From Gimesia alba (lineage in GTDB: Bacteria; Planctomycetota; Planctomycetia; Planctomycetales; Planctomycetaceae): a stretch of DNA of 64,000 nucleotides. The stretch lies in the NCBI RefSeq assembly GCF_007744675.1, contig NZ_CP036269.1, positions 3,513,546 through 3,577,545 on the forward strand, given 5' to 3'. The stretch's first letter is position 1. The number at the start of each line of letters is the position of its first letter. Positions 53,509-63,276 of the stretch are shown in pieces. The translations under genes and the position numbers were made by a program. The notes beneath the pieces are model-generated. The model was not told where the DNA came from. It did not search any database and saw nothing but the letters and a program-made list of their open reading frames with translations.

Positions 53509-55302
53509 ATGACAGACGAAGCAGCAAATTCCCGAATTGAACAAGACCGCCAACTCATCCTGGATGCCAAACAGCGTGGTACGGGGGCAAAGATTGCCGC
53601 GTACACAAAGCTCTCCGGCCCTGGGTGGTTGCAGAGTGCGATTACACTCGGTGGCGGTTCGCTGGCAGGTGGCCTCTATCTGGGGATTCTTTCCGGATAT
53701 CACCTGATGTGGTTACAGCCCGTGGCGATGATCATGGGCGTGATCATGCTGAGTGCCATCGGTTATGTGGCATTATCAACGAAGGAACGACCCTTCGCAT
53801 CGATCAATACTCACATCAACCCGGTTCTGGGTTGGGGCTGGGCGATTGCGACTCTGATGGCAAACCTGGTCTGGATTATGCCTCAGTATGCGTTAGGGAC
53901 AGCAGCCCTGCAGCAGAATCTGGCGCCCGAATTTTTTGGTGACGGAAAGAACGGTCTCATCTCTGCGGTCGCAGTCCTGTTTGTGATCTCAGCAATTGTG
54001 ATCTGGTTTTACGATTCCGGTGGATGGGGCATCAAACTGTTTGAAGCGATCCTGAAAATTCTGGTGGGAATCGTCGTACTCTGTTTCTTCGGCGTCGTAC
54101 TGAAAATGAGTTTCTCCACCAATGATCTGGACTGGGGAAAGATTCTCGCCGGCTATATTCCCAATTTCAGTCTGTTCGCGAATCCTTCGCCGGAATTTTC
54201 TGACGTCCTGTCACAGGCAGGAAGTTATGCTGATTACTGGAAAAATCTGATTGTGGGAAATCAACAGAAGGTGATGATCACGGCAGCTGCGACCGCAGTC
54301 GGAATTAATATGACCTTCCTCTTGCCCTACTCGATGCGCGCCAAAGGTTGGGACAAGGATTTCCGCGGACTGGCCATGTTTGACTTATCAACGGGCCTGT
54401 TTGTCCCATTTGTATTGGCAACGAGTTGTGTTGTCATCGCAGCTGCTTCACAGTTTCATGCGAAGCCGGCGGCAGGCTTATTGGGCGAAAAAAATGCCGA
54501 AGGCCAGGTTGTTCAAGCCGACCCCGGATTATTAGGCCAGTACAACAAACTGCTTGACAACCGTATTAAAGAAGAGCTGTTTGACAACCGTAGTAAAGCA
54601 GAAGTCTCTCCTGAAGAATGGAGAGAATTGCAGAAAAAATGGAGCGAATTGCAGCGTAAAGACAAAGGGGAGGCTTTGCAGGCAAAACGGAACGAATTGC
54701 CTCTGCCCGAACGAACGCTGGCAGCCATGCTGGTGAACCGGGATGCATTCCAACTGGCGGCAGCACTCAAGCCGTTGGCGGGGGCAACGGTGTCTCAGGT
54801 GGTCTTCGGCATGGGCGTGGTCGCGATGGCTATTTCTACAATTATCATTCTCATGCTGATCAACGGGTTCGTGTTCTGCGAAATGCTGGGAGTCGAACCG
54901 CGGGGAACCTTCCACCGCATCGGCTGCTATATGCCGGCGTTGACCGGAATTGCAGGACCCTTTATCTGGGGTGATTCGGATGCCAAGGCCTGGTTGGCCG
55001 TGCCGACATCCATGTTCGGCATGGTGCTGTTGCCGATTGCTTATGCGACCTTCTTCTTCATGATGAACTCGCCGAAAATTCTGGGAGATCGGATTCCCAA
55101 AGGGGGCAAGCGTGTTGCCTGGAACCTGGCAATGGGGATTTCGACACTACTGGCGACATTCGGTTGTGTCTGGAGTATCAAGTCCAGCCCGTTTGCGACT
55201 TATGGATTTATTGCGCTGGGCGCGTTTATTGGGCTGGCGATCATCGTGCATTTCATGCGGATGGCCGGCGGCAGTCATTCCTCTGATACGCAAGCAGACT
55301 AA
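53509..55302 (+). CDS. NRAMP-like divalent metal or amino-acid/cation transporter
   Basis: 597 residues with about 11 membrane helices. The first helix pair carries KLSGPGWLQSAITLGGGSLA, the position of the D-P-G-N motif of NRAMP proteins, but here Asp is replaced, so classic Mn/Fe transport is doubtful. A soluble charged insert of ~90 residues lies between helices (about 325-410; LLDNRIKEELFDNRSKAEVS, EEWRELQKKWSELQ, KGEALQAKRNELPL). At the DNA level the insert contains a short duplication (TTGACAACCGTA... twice). The substrate is unknown. There is no neighbour in the same direction. Confidence 0.8.
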   Translation: MTDEAANSRIEQDRQLILDAKQRGTGAKIAAYTKLSGPGWLQSAITLGGGSLAGGLYLGILSGYHLMWLQPVAMIMGVIMLSAIGYVALSTKERPFASINTHINPVLGWGWAIATLMANLVWIMPQYALGTAALQQNLAPEFFGDGKNGLISAVAVLFVISAIVIWFYDSGGWGIKLFEAILKILVGIVVLCFFGVVLKMSFSTNDLDWGKILAGYIPNFSLFANPSPEFSDVLSQAGSYADYWKNLIVGNQQKVMITAAATAVGINMTFLLPYSMRAKGWDKDFRGLAMFDLSTGLFVPFVLATSCVVIAAASQFHAKPAAGLLGEKNAEGQVVQADPGLLGQYNKLLDNRIKEELFDNRSKAEVSPEEWRELQKKWSELQRKDKGEALQAKRNELPLPERTLAAMLVNRDAFQLAAALKPLAGATVSQVVFGMGVVAMAISTIIILMLINGFVFCEMLGVEPRGTFHRIGCYMPALTGIAGPFIWGDSDAKAWLAVPTSMFGMVLLPIAYATFFFMMNSPKILGDRIPKGGKRVAWNLAMGISTLLATFGCVWSIKSSPFATYGFIALGAFIGLAIIVHFMRMAGGSHSSDTQAD

Positions 55303-55336
55303 GATTCAAAAATCCCGATACCGCTGGTAACTGCGA

Positions 55337-56251
55337 TTACTGCAGTTGCACGCGGTTGTCGGCTTCGGATTCGATTTTCTTACTGAAGAAAATTTTTGAA
55401 GGCCGAATTCTGAGTCGTTGTGCCCAGAAGCGTGCCAGAACAGACAGGGTTCCCAGCCCGTATTTGACACAACGCCGGAAATTGATACTCGATGCTTCCG
55501 GGAAATAACGGACCGGCACGGGAATGTCGCCGACACGGAATTTGAAGTGAACGGATTGTGCTAAAAACTGGCTGTCGAACACAAAGTCGTCTGAGTTCTG
55601 TTCAAACGGGATCGTTTCCAGGACTTCTCTGCGATAAGCGCGGAATCCGCTGTGAAAATCTCCCAGGTTCTGGCCGAGCGCGACGTTTTCCGTAATTGTC
55701 AACAAACGGTTGGCGAGATATTTCCAGGCAGGCATGCCTCCGGCCAGCGCTTCCTGGCGGGTGCGAATGCGCGATCCCATGACGACATCGCAAATTCCCA
55801 GTTTGAGTAGCTGAACAGCGATCCCTACGACCCGACTGTCGTACTGATAATCTGGGTGCAGCATCACAACATACTCTGCTCCGTGATTCAGAGCATATTC
55901 ATAACAGGTTTTCTGATTCCCACCATAGCCCCGGTTCTGCTTATGCTGAATGACGGTGAGCCCTTCCCGCAAAGCCAGGTCGATGGTGCCATCGGTACTG
56001 CCGTCATCCACCAGGATAATTTCATCCACCACATCTGTCGGCAAATCAGCCAATGTTTTTAAAAGTGTCGGTGCCGCATTATAGGCAGGCATCACAACGA
56101 TGGTCTTTCCCACAGGTGCGCTGGCACGTTCGATTTCTTCGAGCAGGGGTTCCAGATTACGGAACTGCGACATGACCTCGGCACTATCCGGAGCAATCAC
56201 AGGTTCTGCCAGATGGGAATTCGAGCTTGATGTTGAGATGGATTCCAGCAT
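55337..56251 (-). CDS. GT2 family glycosyltransferase (dolichol-phosphate mannosyltransferase-like)
   Basis: 304 residues. The GT-A motifs are clear: [52 protein letters not shown] in place of DxD, and [14 protein letters not shown]. No membrane helix is present at the C-terminus, so it is the soluble DPM1-like kind, which charges polyprenyl phosphate for the membrane GT-C enzymes. It is divergent from the TMTC-like gene next door, a plausible partner. Confidence 0.9.
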   Translation of the reverse strand: MLESISTSSSNSHLAEPVIAPDSAEVMSQFRNLEPLLEEIERASAPVGKTIVVMPAYNAAPTLLKTLADLPTDVVDEIILVDDGSTDGTIDLALREGLTVIQHKQNRGYGGNQKTCYEYALNHGAEYVVMLHPDYQYDSRVVGIAVQLLKLGICDVVMGSRIRTRQEALAGGMPAWKYLANRLLTITENVALGQNLGDFHSGFRAYRREVLETIPFEQNSDDFVFDSQFLAQSVHFKFRVGDIPVPVRYFPEASSINFRRCVKYGLGTLSVLARFWAQRLRIRPSKIFFSKKIESEADNRVQLQ

Positions 56252-56560
56252 GTGAGTCTCCAGGAAATAAATCGAGTCGTTGATTGTCTTTGTCGCCGAT
56301 CTAAATTTGATATCGAAAACTTACCTTACAGAATGAAACGGCGATTCACTTGATTCCGTCTGGAGAATGGGGAAGCCTGATCTCATTTCACGTTAATTCC
56401 GATTGAACCGATTGTATCGATCGTCGTGTCTGATTCTCTGATTGATGTTTCAATTAATCATCAAACGTTGCAAAGTGTCAGCGGGAATCCATCCACGACC
56501 TATGTTAAGAATACGCAGGGCTCCTTTCATCTCGCCCTGAGAGCAAATGGAAAAGGTACG

Positions 56561-58009
56561 ATGACGAATCAAGACCAGCAAACATTGCCCTGGCAATTAT
56601 TTCAGGCGATCCGGACCCAGAAAGTGCCCATTATTTCATTGGGACTGACGGTGCTGGTCAGCTTTGGAATTGCGATCAGCTTTGGTTTTGTCAACTGGGA
56701 TGATCCCTGGTATGTGATTCATAATCCGCTCGTGAAAAGTTGGAGCCCGGATAATCTGCAGAAGATTGCAACTCAAGTGGTCACCCGGAATTACGCACCG
56801 CTGACGGTGTTCTCATTTCTGGTGGATCACAGTTTGTACGGGATGTGGGCCGGCGGGTATCATCTGACGAATATTCTACTGCATCTGATCAATTCGGTTC
56901 TGGTCTTTCTGCTCGTCACCCGGTTGACTCACAACCGTCTGATTGGCTGGGCTACAGCAGCGGTATTTGCGATACATCCGGTACAAGTCGAAACGGTGGT
57001 TTGGATTTCTTCACGCAAAGGCCTGTTGTCTGGTGCATTTATTCTGGCGTCGCTCTGGTATTGGCTGCGGAAAGATCGCACTTTGGAGCAGAATACCTGC
57101 GGGTTTCTTTGCTTTATTTTTGCGTTGCTCTCCAAAGCACTTGCGGTGATCGTGCCGGCGATTGTCTTCTGCTTTGATTACTGGGTGGCAAAGGTGCCGT
57201 TCCGTGAAGCAGTGAAACGACAGATTTTTCCCGGGTGCTGTGCCCTGCTGTTGCTGGTGATTACCATGTTGGCACAAACCAGCGAACTGGGGGGCGTCCG
57301 CGATCATTTCGGCATGAGCAAACTGGAAATTCTTTCGGTTGATACCGTGATCATGTCGAAATACATCCAGATGCTGCTCTGGCCTGACGCGCGATCGGTC
57401 CTTTACGATCCGCCAACTTCGGGAATCAGTTTGAATATCATGATTTCGATTGGTGTCTGGCTGATTGCAGCCTGGCTGTTTGTGCGGATGGGAAAACGCC
57501 AGCCCTTAATTCTATTTGCCGGGGCGACGTTTGTATTGTTATTGATCCCGGTACTCAACTTATTTCCGATCACCACATTAATGAATGATCGCTATCTCTA
57601 TCTGCCCTGTATCCCATTTTTTGCCCTTCTATTTAGTGCCTCTCTGCAGCTTTTAGAGTTAATGCGGGAACGAATTCTGAAACCTCTGCTGAGTCCCAGA
57701 CATATTTCGGGGTACCTCGTTCCGGGCATTTTCGGCGTGCTGGTTCTGTTTTTATTAACCCGCTACAGCCTGCTGACAGAGCGTTATCTGACGATCTGGA
57801 AGGATGGTCTTACGTTATGGCGCTACACATCGCAGCAGGTGCCTCAGTTGCCTGTCGTGCAGATTCAACTGGCGAACAGCTATCACAGCCAGGGGGAATC
57901 GGAGCGGGCAATCGCGATTATCAGGCAGGCCTTACAGGATACGAATCCTGATGAACTGGATCGCCAGCGGATGGAGCAGAAGATTCAGGAATGGGAACGG
58001 CAGAAATAA
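56561..58009 (+). CDS. TMTC/GT-C-like membrane protein with TPR tail
   Basis: 482 residues from the ATG at 56561, with GGAAAAGG upstream; a GTG at 56426 would add 45 residues. About 11 membrane helices. FVNWDDPWYVIHNPLVKSW has the acidic pair of GT-C enzymes in the first loop, and the segments TNILLHLINSVLVFLLV and VFAIHPVQVETVVWISSRKG match TMTC-type O-mannosyltransferases. The C-terminal ~60 residues hold a TPR-like helix pair. It likely moves a polyprenyl-linked sugar to an exported protein. Divergent from the DPM1-like gene, which could supply the donor. Confidence 0.78.
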   Translation: MTNQDQQTLPWQLFQAIRTQKVPIISLGLTVLVSFGIAISFGFVNWDDPWYVIHNPLVKSWSPDNLQKIATQVVTRNYAPLTVFSFLVDHSLYGMWAGGYHLTNILLHLINSVLVFLLVTRLTHNRLIGWATAAVFAIHPVQVETVVWISSRKGLLSGAFILASLWYWLRKDRTLEQNTCGFLCFIFALLSKALAVIVPAIVFCFDYWVAKVPFREAVKRQIFPGCCALLLLVITMLAQTSELGGVRDHFGMSKLEILSVDTVIMSKYIQMLLWPDARSVLYDPPTSGISLNIMISIGVWLIAAWLFVRMGKRQPLILFAGATFVLLLIPVLNLFPITTLMNDRYLYLPCIPFFALLFSASLQLLELMRERILKPLLSPRHISGYLVPGIFGVLVLFLLTRYSLLTERYLTIWKDGLTLWRYTSQQVPQLPVVQIQLANSYHSQGESERAIAIIRQALQDTNPDELDRQRMEQKIQEWERQK

Positions 58010-58619
58010 ACGGGCCGCGTTGCTTCCCTGTTTTCTACTCTGACCGCGCAGAAATTCTCGTGAGGCAGCGTTGATTGAATGCTCCCAATCCAGAATCCAG
58101 TGCACCGTCTGTTGTCATTGAATCGTAAGTCGCGAAAAAAAGTGGATGTTGATTTTTGGCAACATGCTTTCAGTTCTCGGATTTCATAGAGTTTGCGGGC
58201 ACTTGAGTGTTTCTTTTTCAGAACGTGTCATTTTTATCAAAAAATCTTTTGTATCTCTGCTTGACTGTTTCAACCGGTGACCTACTTTTGTGTGTCAGCA
58301 CAAGACATTGAGAAACAATGAATCAAGTGTGCTAACAAGTTAAATGACATTATCTCGGAACTCCTGTTCCGTTTTTATGAAACTTTAAATCTCCAATACG
58401 TTTTCTGCATTTCTGATGGGAGTGCAGAAAGTTTGCTCTTCTAAAGAGGGGGCATATTGGGCGCTTCATTTGAGGATGTAACTCAAAGAGGCAAATGTTT
58501 CGGGTGAGTTGTGTGAAGATGCGGGCACGCCGTGTTACCTCTTCCATAGCTTGGTTGTTTTGTGTCGAGACATGTGGTTCATGAATCGACTCCAATTGGA
58601 AAGAAAGAGAGCAACAACA
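58010..58619. other. Leader region upstream of the flp pilin gene
   Basis: About 0.6 kb. A weak promoter-like pair TTGACT (58261-58266) and TACTTT (58283-58288), 16 bp apart, lies 330 bp before flp. A terminator-like hairpin CGGAAC-TCCT-GTTCCG followed by TTTTT is at 58356-58376. No gene was found. Confidence 0.4.
58356..58376 (+). terminator. Terminator-like hairpin in the flp leader
   Basis: Perfect 6-bp stem CGGAAC / GTTCCG with a TCCT loop and a T5 run. It lies 240 bp before flp and 350 bp after the TMTC-like gene. It either ends transcription from upstream or attenuates the pilus operon. Confidence 0.6.
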
Positions 58620-58793
58620 ATGAAGAATCTGACAAAGAGCATCAAGAATTTCCTGGTTTCAGAAGATGGTCCTACAGCTGTTGAATACGCTGTGATGCTT
58701 GCTCTGATCGTGATTGTTTGTCTGACTGCTATTCAGGCTGTCGGTACAAACGCGAATGCGAAATTCGAAGCTGTTCGTGATGCATTGACCTAA
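58620..58793 (+). CDS. flp: Flp/Fap-type pilin precursor
   Basis: 57 residues from the ATG at 58620 (GGAAAGAAAGAG upstream). It has the class IVb layout: short basic leader, then GPTAVEYAVMLALIVIVCLT, with the cleavage site after Gly and the conserved Glu five residues into the mature part. The rest is a hydrophobic helix and a short polar end. It is the major subunit of the Tad pilus used for surface attachment. It is the first gene of the Tad locus that continues to the end of the window, followed by a hairpin that would let flp be expressed at higher level. Confidence 0.93.
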   Translation: MKNLTKSIKNFLVSEDGPTAVEYAVMLALIVIVCLTAIQAVGTNANAKFEAVRDALT

Positions 58794-58835
58794 TAGTGGT
58801 TAGTTGCCTCGCAACAAAATTGCGTGTAATTCGCT

Positions 58836-58862
58836 CAGCCGAACCGTTCGGCTGGGCGTTTT
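58836..58862 (+). terminator. Hairpin after flp
   Basis: AGCCGAA-CCG-TTCGGCT with flanking C-G gives an 8-bp stem, followed by GGCGTTTTC. The T-tract is short, so termination may be partial, which fits high flp and lower downstream expression. Confidence 0.6.
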
Positions 58863-58965
58863 CTCGCGTAATAGATTCTTTAAAAGACCGTTTGAAATCT
58901 TTTGATCCCTGTGTTTTACCCGAAGCGTGTTTGTAATTACTTCTTAATTTCGAGGAGAGAGCAGA

Positions 58966-59076
58966 ATGTTTCCTTTCTGCATAGATGCCCCAGCGAGTGC
59001 GATTTTGGAAATGATCATGCTGATCGTTCCCGTCATTGTCTGGTTTACATCGCTTCTAACATGTAGCCGCTGCTAG
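58966..59076 (+). CDS. Small membrane peptide, 36 aa, in the Tad locus
   Basis: A short frame with a strong ribosome binding site (GAGGAGAGAG, 4-5 nt before ATG). It begins MFPFCIDAPASAI, has a single membrane helix from about residue 14 to 30 (LEMIMLIVPVIVWFTSL) and ends in CSRC. It sits between the pilin and the prepilin peptidase. It lacks the pilin G/E site, so it is not a minor pilin. No family is known to me. Two C-terminal Cys residues could be lipidated or disulphide-bonded. Confidence 0.55.
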   Translation: MFPFCIDAPASAILEMIMLIVPVIVWFTSLLTCSRC

Positions 59077-59353
59077 TCTGTTTGAAACAGATGACGCCGG
59101 GATGACACACAACCCAGAGTGCTTTAACCGGGTTGTAAGAAAACTGCATAATTTTGCAAGATATTCCCTGCTCTGCTCTGCTTGTGACCTAAACTGAATA
59201 ATAAGAATACAAAAGTAAAATGATTCAGCTCTGGTCGTCTAGGTTCTTTCCGCTTTGGGAACCAGTTCTGAATTTTTGATTTAAAACAAGAAACATCCCC
59301 AACGAAATGTGAAAAACACATTTCAATCAGATTGAATAAGAAAGGCCAGATTG

Positions 59354-59905
59354 ATGGATTGGCATCAGATACTTCTCGAGAATTGGCATGTTAAGTTTGT
59401 TTCCATCGTCTTGATTTATGCTGCTTACATCGATGGAAAAGAGCTGCGGGTTCCGAACTGGATTACCTACCCGATGGTACTTTCCGGACTGGTCTATATG
59501 ACCTGGACCGGCGGACTGGCAGGCCTGGGTTGGGGATTGCTCGGAATGGTAGTTGGCCTGGCGACTCTTCTCCCCTTGTACAGCGTGGGGGGCATGGGAG
59601 CCGGTGATGTGAAGTTGATGGCAGGCATCGGTGCCTGGTTGGGTGTCAAAATTACCTTCTATGCATTCTGTGTCACAACCGTCGTTGGTGCCATTATGGC
59701 GATCGGCATGGTCCTCTACCGCAAGAGCTTTTACAAGCATTTAGGTCAGGCCATTTTGATCCTGGATGAATGGCGTTCGGTCAAGAATCCACGTGAACTA
59801 TCTCGGATCGCGAAAGAGCGAAAACCGACCATGTATCTTCTGCCTTATGGGATTCCCATTTGCATTGGATCCATCGCCTACTTTTTCTATGCCGGCTTAC
59901 TGTAA
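59354..59905 (+). CDS. cpaA: Type IV prepilin peptidase (TadV/CpaA-like, A24 family)
   Basis: 183 residues with five or six membrane helices. The two catalytic Asp residues are in YAAYIDGKELRVPNW and GGMGAGDVKLMAGIG (G-x-G-D). It lacks the N-terminal methylase domain, as TadV/CpaA enzymes do. It cleaves the Flp leader. The ATG at 59354 is preferred over the TTG at 59351 (AAAGG upstream). A basic C-terminal part (about residues 130-160) is cytoplasmic. Confidence 0.92.
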   Translation: MDWHQILLENWHVKFVSIVLIYAAYIDGKELRVPNWITYPMVLSGLVYMTWTGGLAGLGWGLLGMVVGLATLLPLYSVGGMGAGDVKLMAGIGAWLGVKITFYAFCVTTVVGAIMAIGMVLYRKSFYKHLGQAILILDEWRSVKNPRELSRIAKERKPTMYLLPYGIPICIGSIAYFFYAGLL

Positions 59906-59964
59906 GACTCGGATCGAAAAAGGTTGATGGGAAAATAGAAAAAATACAACAAGTGCGGGTTATT

Positions 59965-59994
59965 GGTTAGGGCGCCCTTCGGGGCGCCGTAACC
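59965..59994. terminator. Strong GC-rich hairpin between cpaA and cpaB
   Basis: GGTTAgGGCGCC / GGCGCCgTAACC forms a 12-bp stem with one mismatch and a CTTCGG-type loop. The bases after it (AGAATTATTATT) are only partly T-rich. It may reduce readthrough into cpaB or stabilise the upstream mRNA. Confidence 0.65.
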
Positions 59995-60216
59995 AGAATT
60001 ATTATTCCAAACGATAAAATCGTTATAAATTGAAGCAAGTACTCATAAAGTGCCGATGTTGACCATGATGGCAGAATTTTCTTTCTGCATCACCTGTGAA
60101 TTCAGGATGAAATCAGGTCTGACATTTCGGGAAACAGCGACTGGCTCTTAGCGGGGACAAGGCTGTTTTCAGACACGAGAGTCACTTGATTTGTTTCTCT
60201 TTGACGGGTGACAGAT

Positions 60217-61263
60217 ATGAAAGTTAAGTCATTAATGATGTTGGTAGTCGCAATCGGCTGTGGTTTGGTTGCGATGTTGGGCGTGAGGCAAGTTCTCAGT
60301 AAAGATGGGGATAAGGAACCGGTCAAGACTGCAAACGTTCTGGTGACGATTGCGGAGATCGCTCCTGGGACTCCTCTGACTGAGTCCAATGTGAAATTCA
60401 AGTCATGGCCAATCGACCAGGTGCCGGAAGGCTCTGTTACAAAACTGGAAGAGTATAAAGATCGTTCTATTAAAACCCGGGCAGTTCCTGGTGAGATCGT
60501 GATGAAAGCGAAGCTCAGTGAACAAGGGGTGCGTGGAGCATCGGTAGAAATTCCAGATGGGAAACGAGTCTTTACGACATCGGTGGATATGACAAAAACT
60601 CACAGTGGGTTAATCCTGCCAGGTGACTTTGTGGATGTCTATGTGACATTCACGGCACGCAAGCCACAGGGCGGTCTGTCAACGATTACCAAGGTCATTC
60701 TGGAACGCGTCAAAATATTTGCAACAGACAATTTAACGGATGTTGGAGGAACAGACAGTAATCAGGTGAAATCGAAGAATATTTCCTTGTTACTTTCTCC
60801 CAAAGAAGGGGCCATCCTGAAGCTGGCCGAGAAAAAAGGAGAAGTTCACCTGGCTTTGAGGGCTGCCTCTGATGATTCGGATACAGAAGACGTTCAATTT
60901 GATGATGATGAGCTGGCGGAAGTCTTTTCGATTGATGGCAGCGAGTATCTGGATGAGGAAAAAGACAACTCAGAAGGAGATGTGAAAGAAGACAAATCTC
61001 AAAAACTGGCTCAAAAAGGCAAAGGCGGCTCAGCCAAAAAGTTTCTGGACGAAGAACAGGGACCACAGGAAATGACCTCTGCAGAAGTGGAGCCAGAGGT
61101 GGAAGAAGCCAAGCCAATGTGGCAAGTTGAGGTTTATGCCGGGGAAGAAAAAATCATTCAGGAAGTCGAACTTCTGGAAGAAGAGCTGGATGATCAAAAA
61201 GAGGCATTAAAAGATTTGTGGGAAGTGTTTACGAACAAAAAAGAGAAAGAGAAGATCAACTGA
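60217..61263 (+). CDS. cpaB: Flp pilus assembly protein CpaB/RcpC
   Basis: 348 residues from the ATG at 60217 (a GTG at 60208 is an alternative). An N-terminal membrane helix (SLMMLVVAIGCGLVAMLGV) is followed by an SAF domain (about 35-110: IAPGTPLTESNVKF, TRAVPGEIVMKAKL) and the CpaB/RcpC domain (LPGDFVDVYVTFTARK, KNISLLLSPKEGAILKLAEK). From about residue 225 the chain becomes a long acidic/charged tail (Asp/Glu/Lys-rich), longer than usual, ending in a coiled-coil-like helix. It works with the secretin in the periplasm. Confidence 0.9.
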   Translation: MKVKSLMMLVVAIGCGLVAMLGVRQVLSKDGDKEPVKTANVLVTIAEIAPGTPLTESNVKFKSWPIDQVPEGSVTKLEEYKDRSIKTRAVPGEIVMKAKLSEQGVRGASVEIPDGKRVFTTSVDMTKTHSGLILPGDFVDVYVTFTARKPQGGLSTITKVILERVKIFATDNLTDVGGTDSNQVKSKNISLLLSPKEGAILKLAEKKGEVHLALRAASDDSDTEDVQFDDDELAEVFSIDGSEYLDEEKDNSEGDVKEDKSQKLAQKGKGGSAKKFLDEEQGPQEMTSAEVEPEVEEAKPMWQVEVYAGEEKIIQEVELLEEELDDQKEALKDLWEVFTNKKEKEKIN

Positions 61264-61418
61264 TTCTGCCCTGCCCTGTCAGGGAGTGCAGAGGCAGTGA
61301 GTGGGCCAGAAAGAAATATTCCGATCCAGTATGGGATCATGTTATTGAACTGAGTGAATTGAAACCGGGGTTTTCCCAGGTTTCAATGGTTTCACTGTTT
61401 AAAAAGTAAGGGGCAAGG

Positions 61419-63191
61419 ATGCTGGCCTTAAAAAAATGCTTAAGAATGAATAGTCTTCCTTTGTTTTTCGCATTGGTGTGCAGTCTCATCAATGCAAAAG
61501 GATATACGCAGGAAGAGCCGCCTGCTCCTCCCGGAGCAAGCGAGCCGATCGTTCAGGTTACAGCTGACAAGATGAAGCTGGAAGTCACTGAAAAATTCTC
61601 CAAGATTCTTAAGTTCCCCGGTAAAATTAAACGCGTGGATGGTTTCGATCCCACCGTATTGGGGATCACCGCCCTGACTCCCAATGAGATCCGGGTTCAA
61701 GCTCTGGTTCCGGGCGTGACCACACTGGTCATTACAGACGAAAACGGGAAAGTGTTTTCTGTAGAGACATTTGTGAGTGGTGATGCACGGCACCTGCAGG
61801 CTTATCTTCGCGAGCTGTTTCCCAAGTCATCTGTGACTGCCATCAAGGTTCAGGATTCTGTCGTCTTGCGTGGCTGGGTGACAGAGCCGGAAGCGATTAC
61901 CGAAATGGTAGAAATTGCTGAGCAATTCTTCCCCAATGGTGTGTTGAATCAGATGAAACTGGCTGGTGTGCAGCAGGTACTGCTCAAAGTCAAAATCATG
62001 GAAGTTCAGCGATCCAAGATTCGCCAGTTAGGCGTAAACTGGTTATTCCTGAATCAATCCTCTTATGTTTACAGTACGCCGGGGACGTTAGTTCCCATCA
62101 CGGGGATTACAGTTCCCTTTGGTGGACCCCCTGCATTGACTGCTTCACAGAACCTGATTAGTGGGACTTCACTTGGTTTTGGTTTAGTAGACAGTTCCAG
62201 TATCTTTCAGGCCTTCATTGAAGCCTTGAAGCAGGAAGCGTTATTGAAAATTCTGGCAGAGCCGGAACTGGTAACAACCAGTGGTCGCCCTGCCAATCTG
62301 CTGTCCGGTGGTGAGTTTCCCATTCTGGTTCCTCAAAGTTTAGGTACCGTGACTATCGAGTGGCGTGAATTTGGTGTCCGAATGGAAGCAGTTCCGATTG
62401 TGCTCGGTAATGGGCGTCTGCGATTAGAAGTACAACCTGAAGTCAGCGAACGCGATTTTTCCAATGCGGTACAGGTTGCCGGGACGACAGTACCCGGGTT
62501 AACCGTGCGTCGTGCGAATACTGCTGTAGAAATGAATTTCGGTGAAACCATGGTGATTGCCGGTTTGATTTCCAGCCGAAAAACGGCAGAGACTTCCAAA
62601 ACACCCTTCCTGGGAGAGTTGCCTGTGATTGGGGCGGCCTTCCGTCGTGTGCGATACACCGAAGGAGAAACAGAACTGGTGATCATGGTGACGCCGGAAC
62701 TGGTTTCGCCGCTGAAGTCAGGTCAGGTGCCTCCAGGTGGTCCTGGCCGATTTACGGCGACACCAACAGATCGCGAGCTCTATCTGGATGGCGTACTGGA
62801 AGTTCCCAGCTATGGCAGTGATTGCCCTGAGTGCCGGTATTCGATTCCCGGGCCGATCGGTCCTGAAGCGATGATGAACATGGAAAATGTCTTACCCCCT
62901 GCTTCCGCATCGCAAATTCCCCCTGCCCCTCCTGCACCGACGATTCAATCTGAAGTGATCAGGAAGCCTTCTCTATCACCAGAAAGTGTGAAAAATTTGG
63001 AGGTACAGCAGAAACTGAATCAAGTGCCTGCCCAGACTCCAGTGAATACTAAAGTGCCTGATCTGTCGAGTTCTCCCAAACAGGAATGGAAGGCAAAGCA
63101 GAAAGCAACGAGTCCGAAGCCGGTTAAGAAGCCCAGTAGTGTGAGCAAGCCTGCCGGAGATCGCCCGGGTTTAATTGGACCGGGAGGCTAG
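61419..63191 (+). CDS. cpaC: Tad pilus outer-membrane secretin (CpaC/RcpA)
   Basis: 590 residues with a signal peptide (SLPLFFALVCSLINAKGYTQ). The pilus-secretin N-domain (TADKMKLEVTEKFSKILKF ... TLVITDENGKVFS) and a BON-like segment (SVTAIKVQDSVVLRGWVTEP) are followed by the secretin core (about 180-425) with VQQVLLKVKIMEVQRSKIRQ, ILAEPELVTTSGRPANLLSG and FGETMVIAGLISSRKTAETS. The C-terminal ~160 residues are Pro/Lys-rich and probably disordered. It forms the ring through which the Flp pilus leaves the cell. Confidence 0.93.
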   Translation: MLALKKCLRMNSLPLFFALVCSLINAKGYTQEEPPAPPGASEPIVQVTADKMKLEVTEKFSKILKFPGKIKRVDGFDPTVLGITALTPNEIRVQALVPGVTTLVITDENGKVFSVETFVSGDARHLQAYLRELFPKSSVTAIKVQDSVVLRGWVTEPEAITEMVEIAEQFFPNGVLNQMKLAGVQQVLLKVKIMEVQRSKIRQLGVNWLFLNQSSYVYSTPGTLVPITGITVPFGGPPALTASQNLISGTSLGFGLVDSSSIFQAFIEALKQEALLKILAEPELVTTSGRPANLLSGGEFPILVPQSLGTVTIEWREFGVRMEAVPIVLGNGRLRLEVQPEVSERDFSNAVQVAGTTVPGLTVRRANTAVEMNFGETMVIAGLISSRKTAETSKTPFLGELPVIGAAFRRVRYTEGETELVIMVTPELVSPLKSGQVPPGGPGRFTATPTDRELYLDGVLEVPSYGSDCPECRYSIPGPIGPEAMMNMENVLPPASASQIPPAPPAPTIQSEVIRKPSLSPESVKNLEVQQKLNQVPAQTPVNTKVPDLSSSPKQEWKAKQKATSPKPVKKPSSVSKPAGDRPGLIGPGG

Positions 63192-63276
63192 AAAAACTAA
63201 AACTCGCCATGAGCTGATTCGATAATAGTAAAATGCAATCGCAATAACTTAAACCTTAAGCATAAGTGAACATCTA

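Noticed and set aside
58158-58173. TTGGCAACATGCTTTC as a sigma-54 promoter for the pilus locus
   Set aside because: The GG and GC elements are only 6 bp apart; sigma-54 needs 10.
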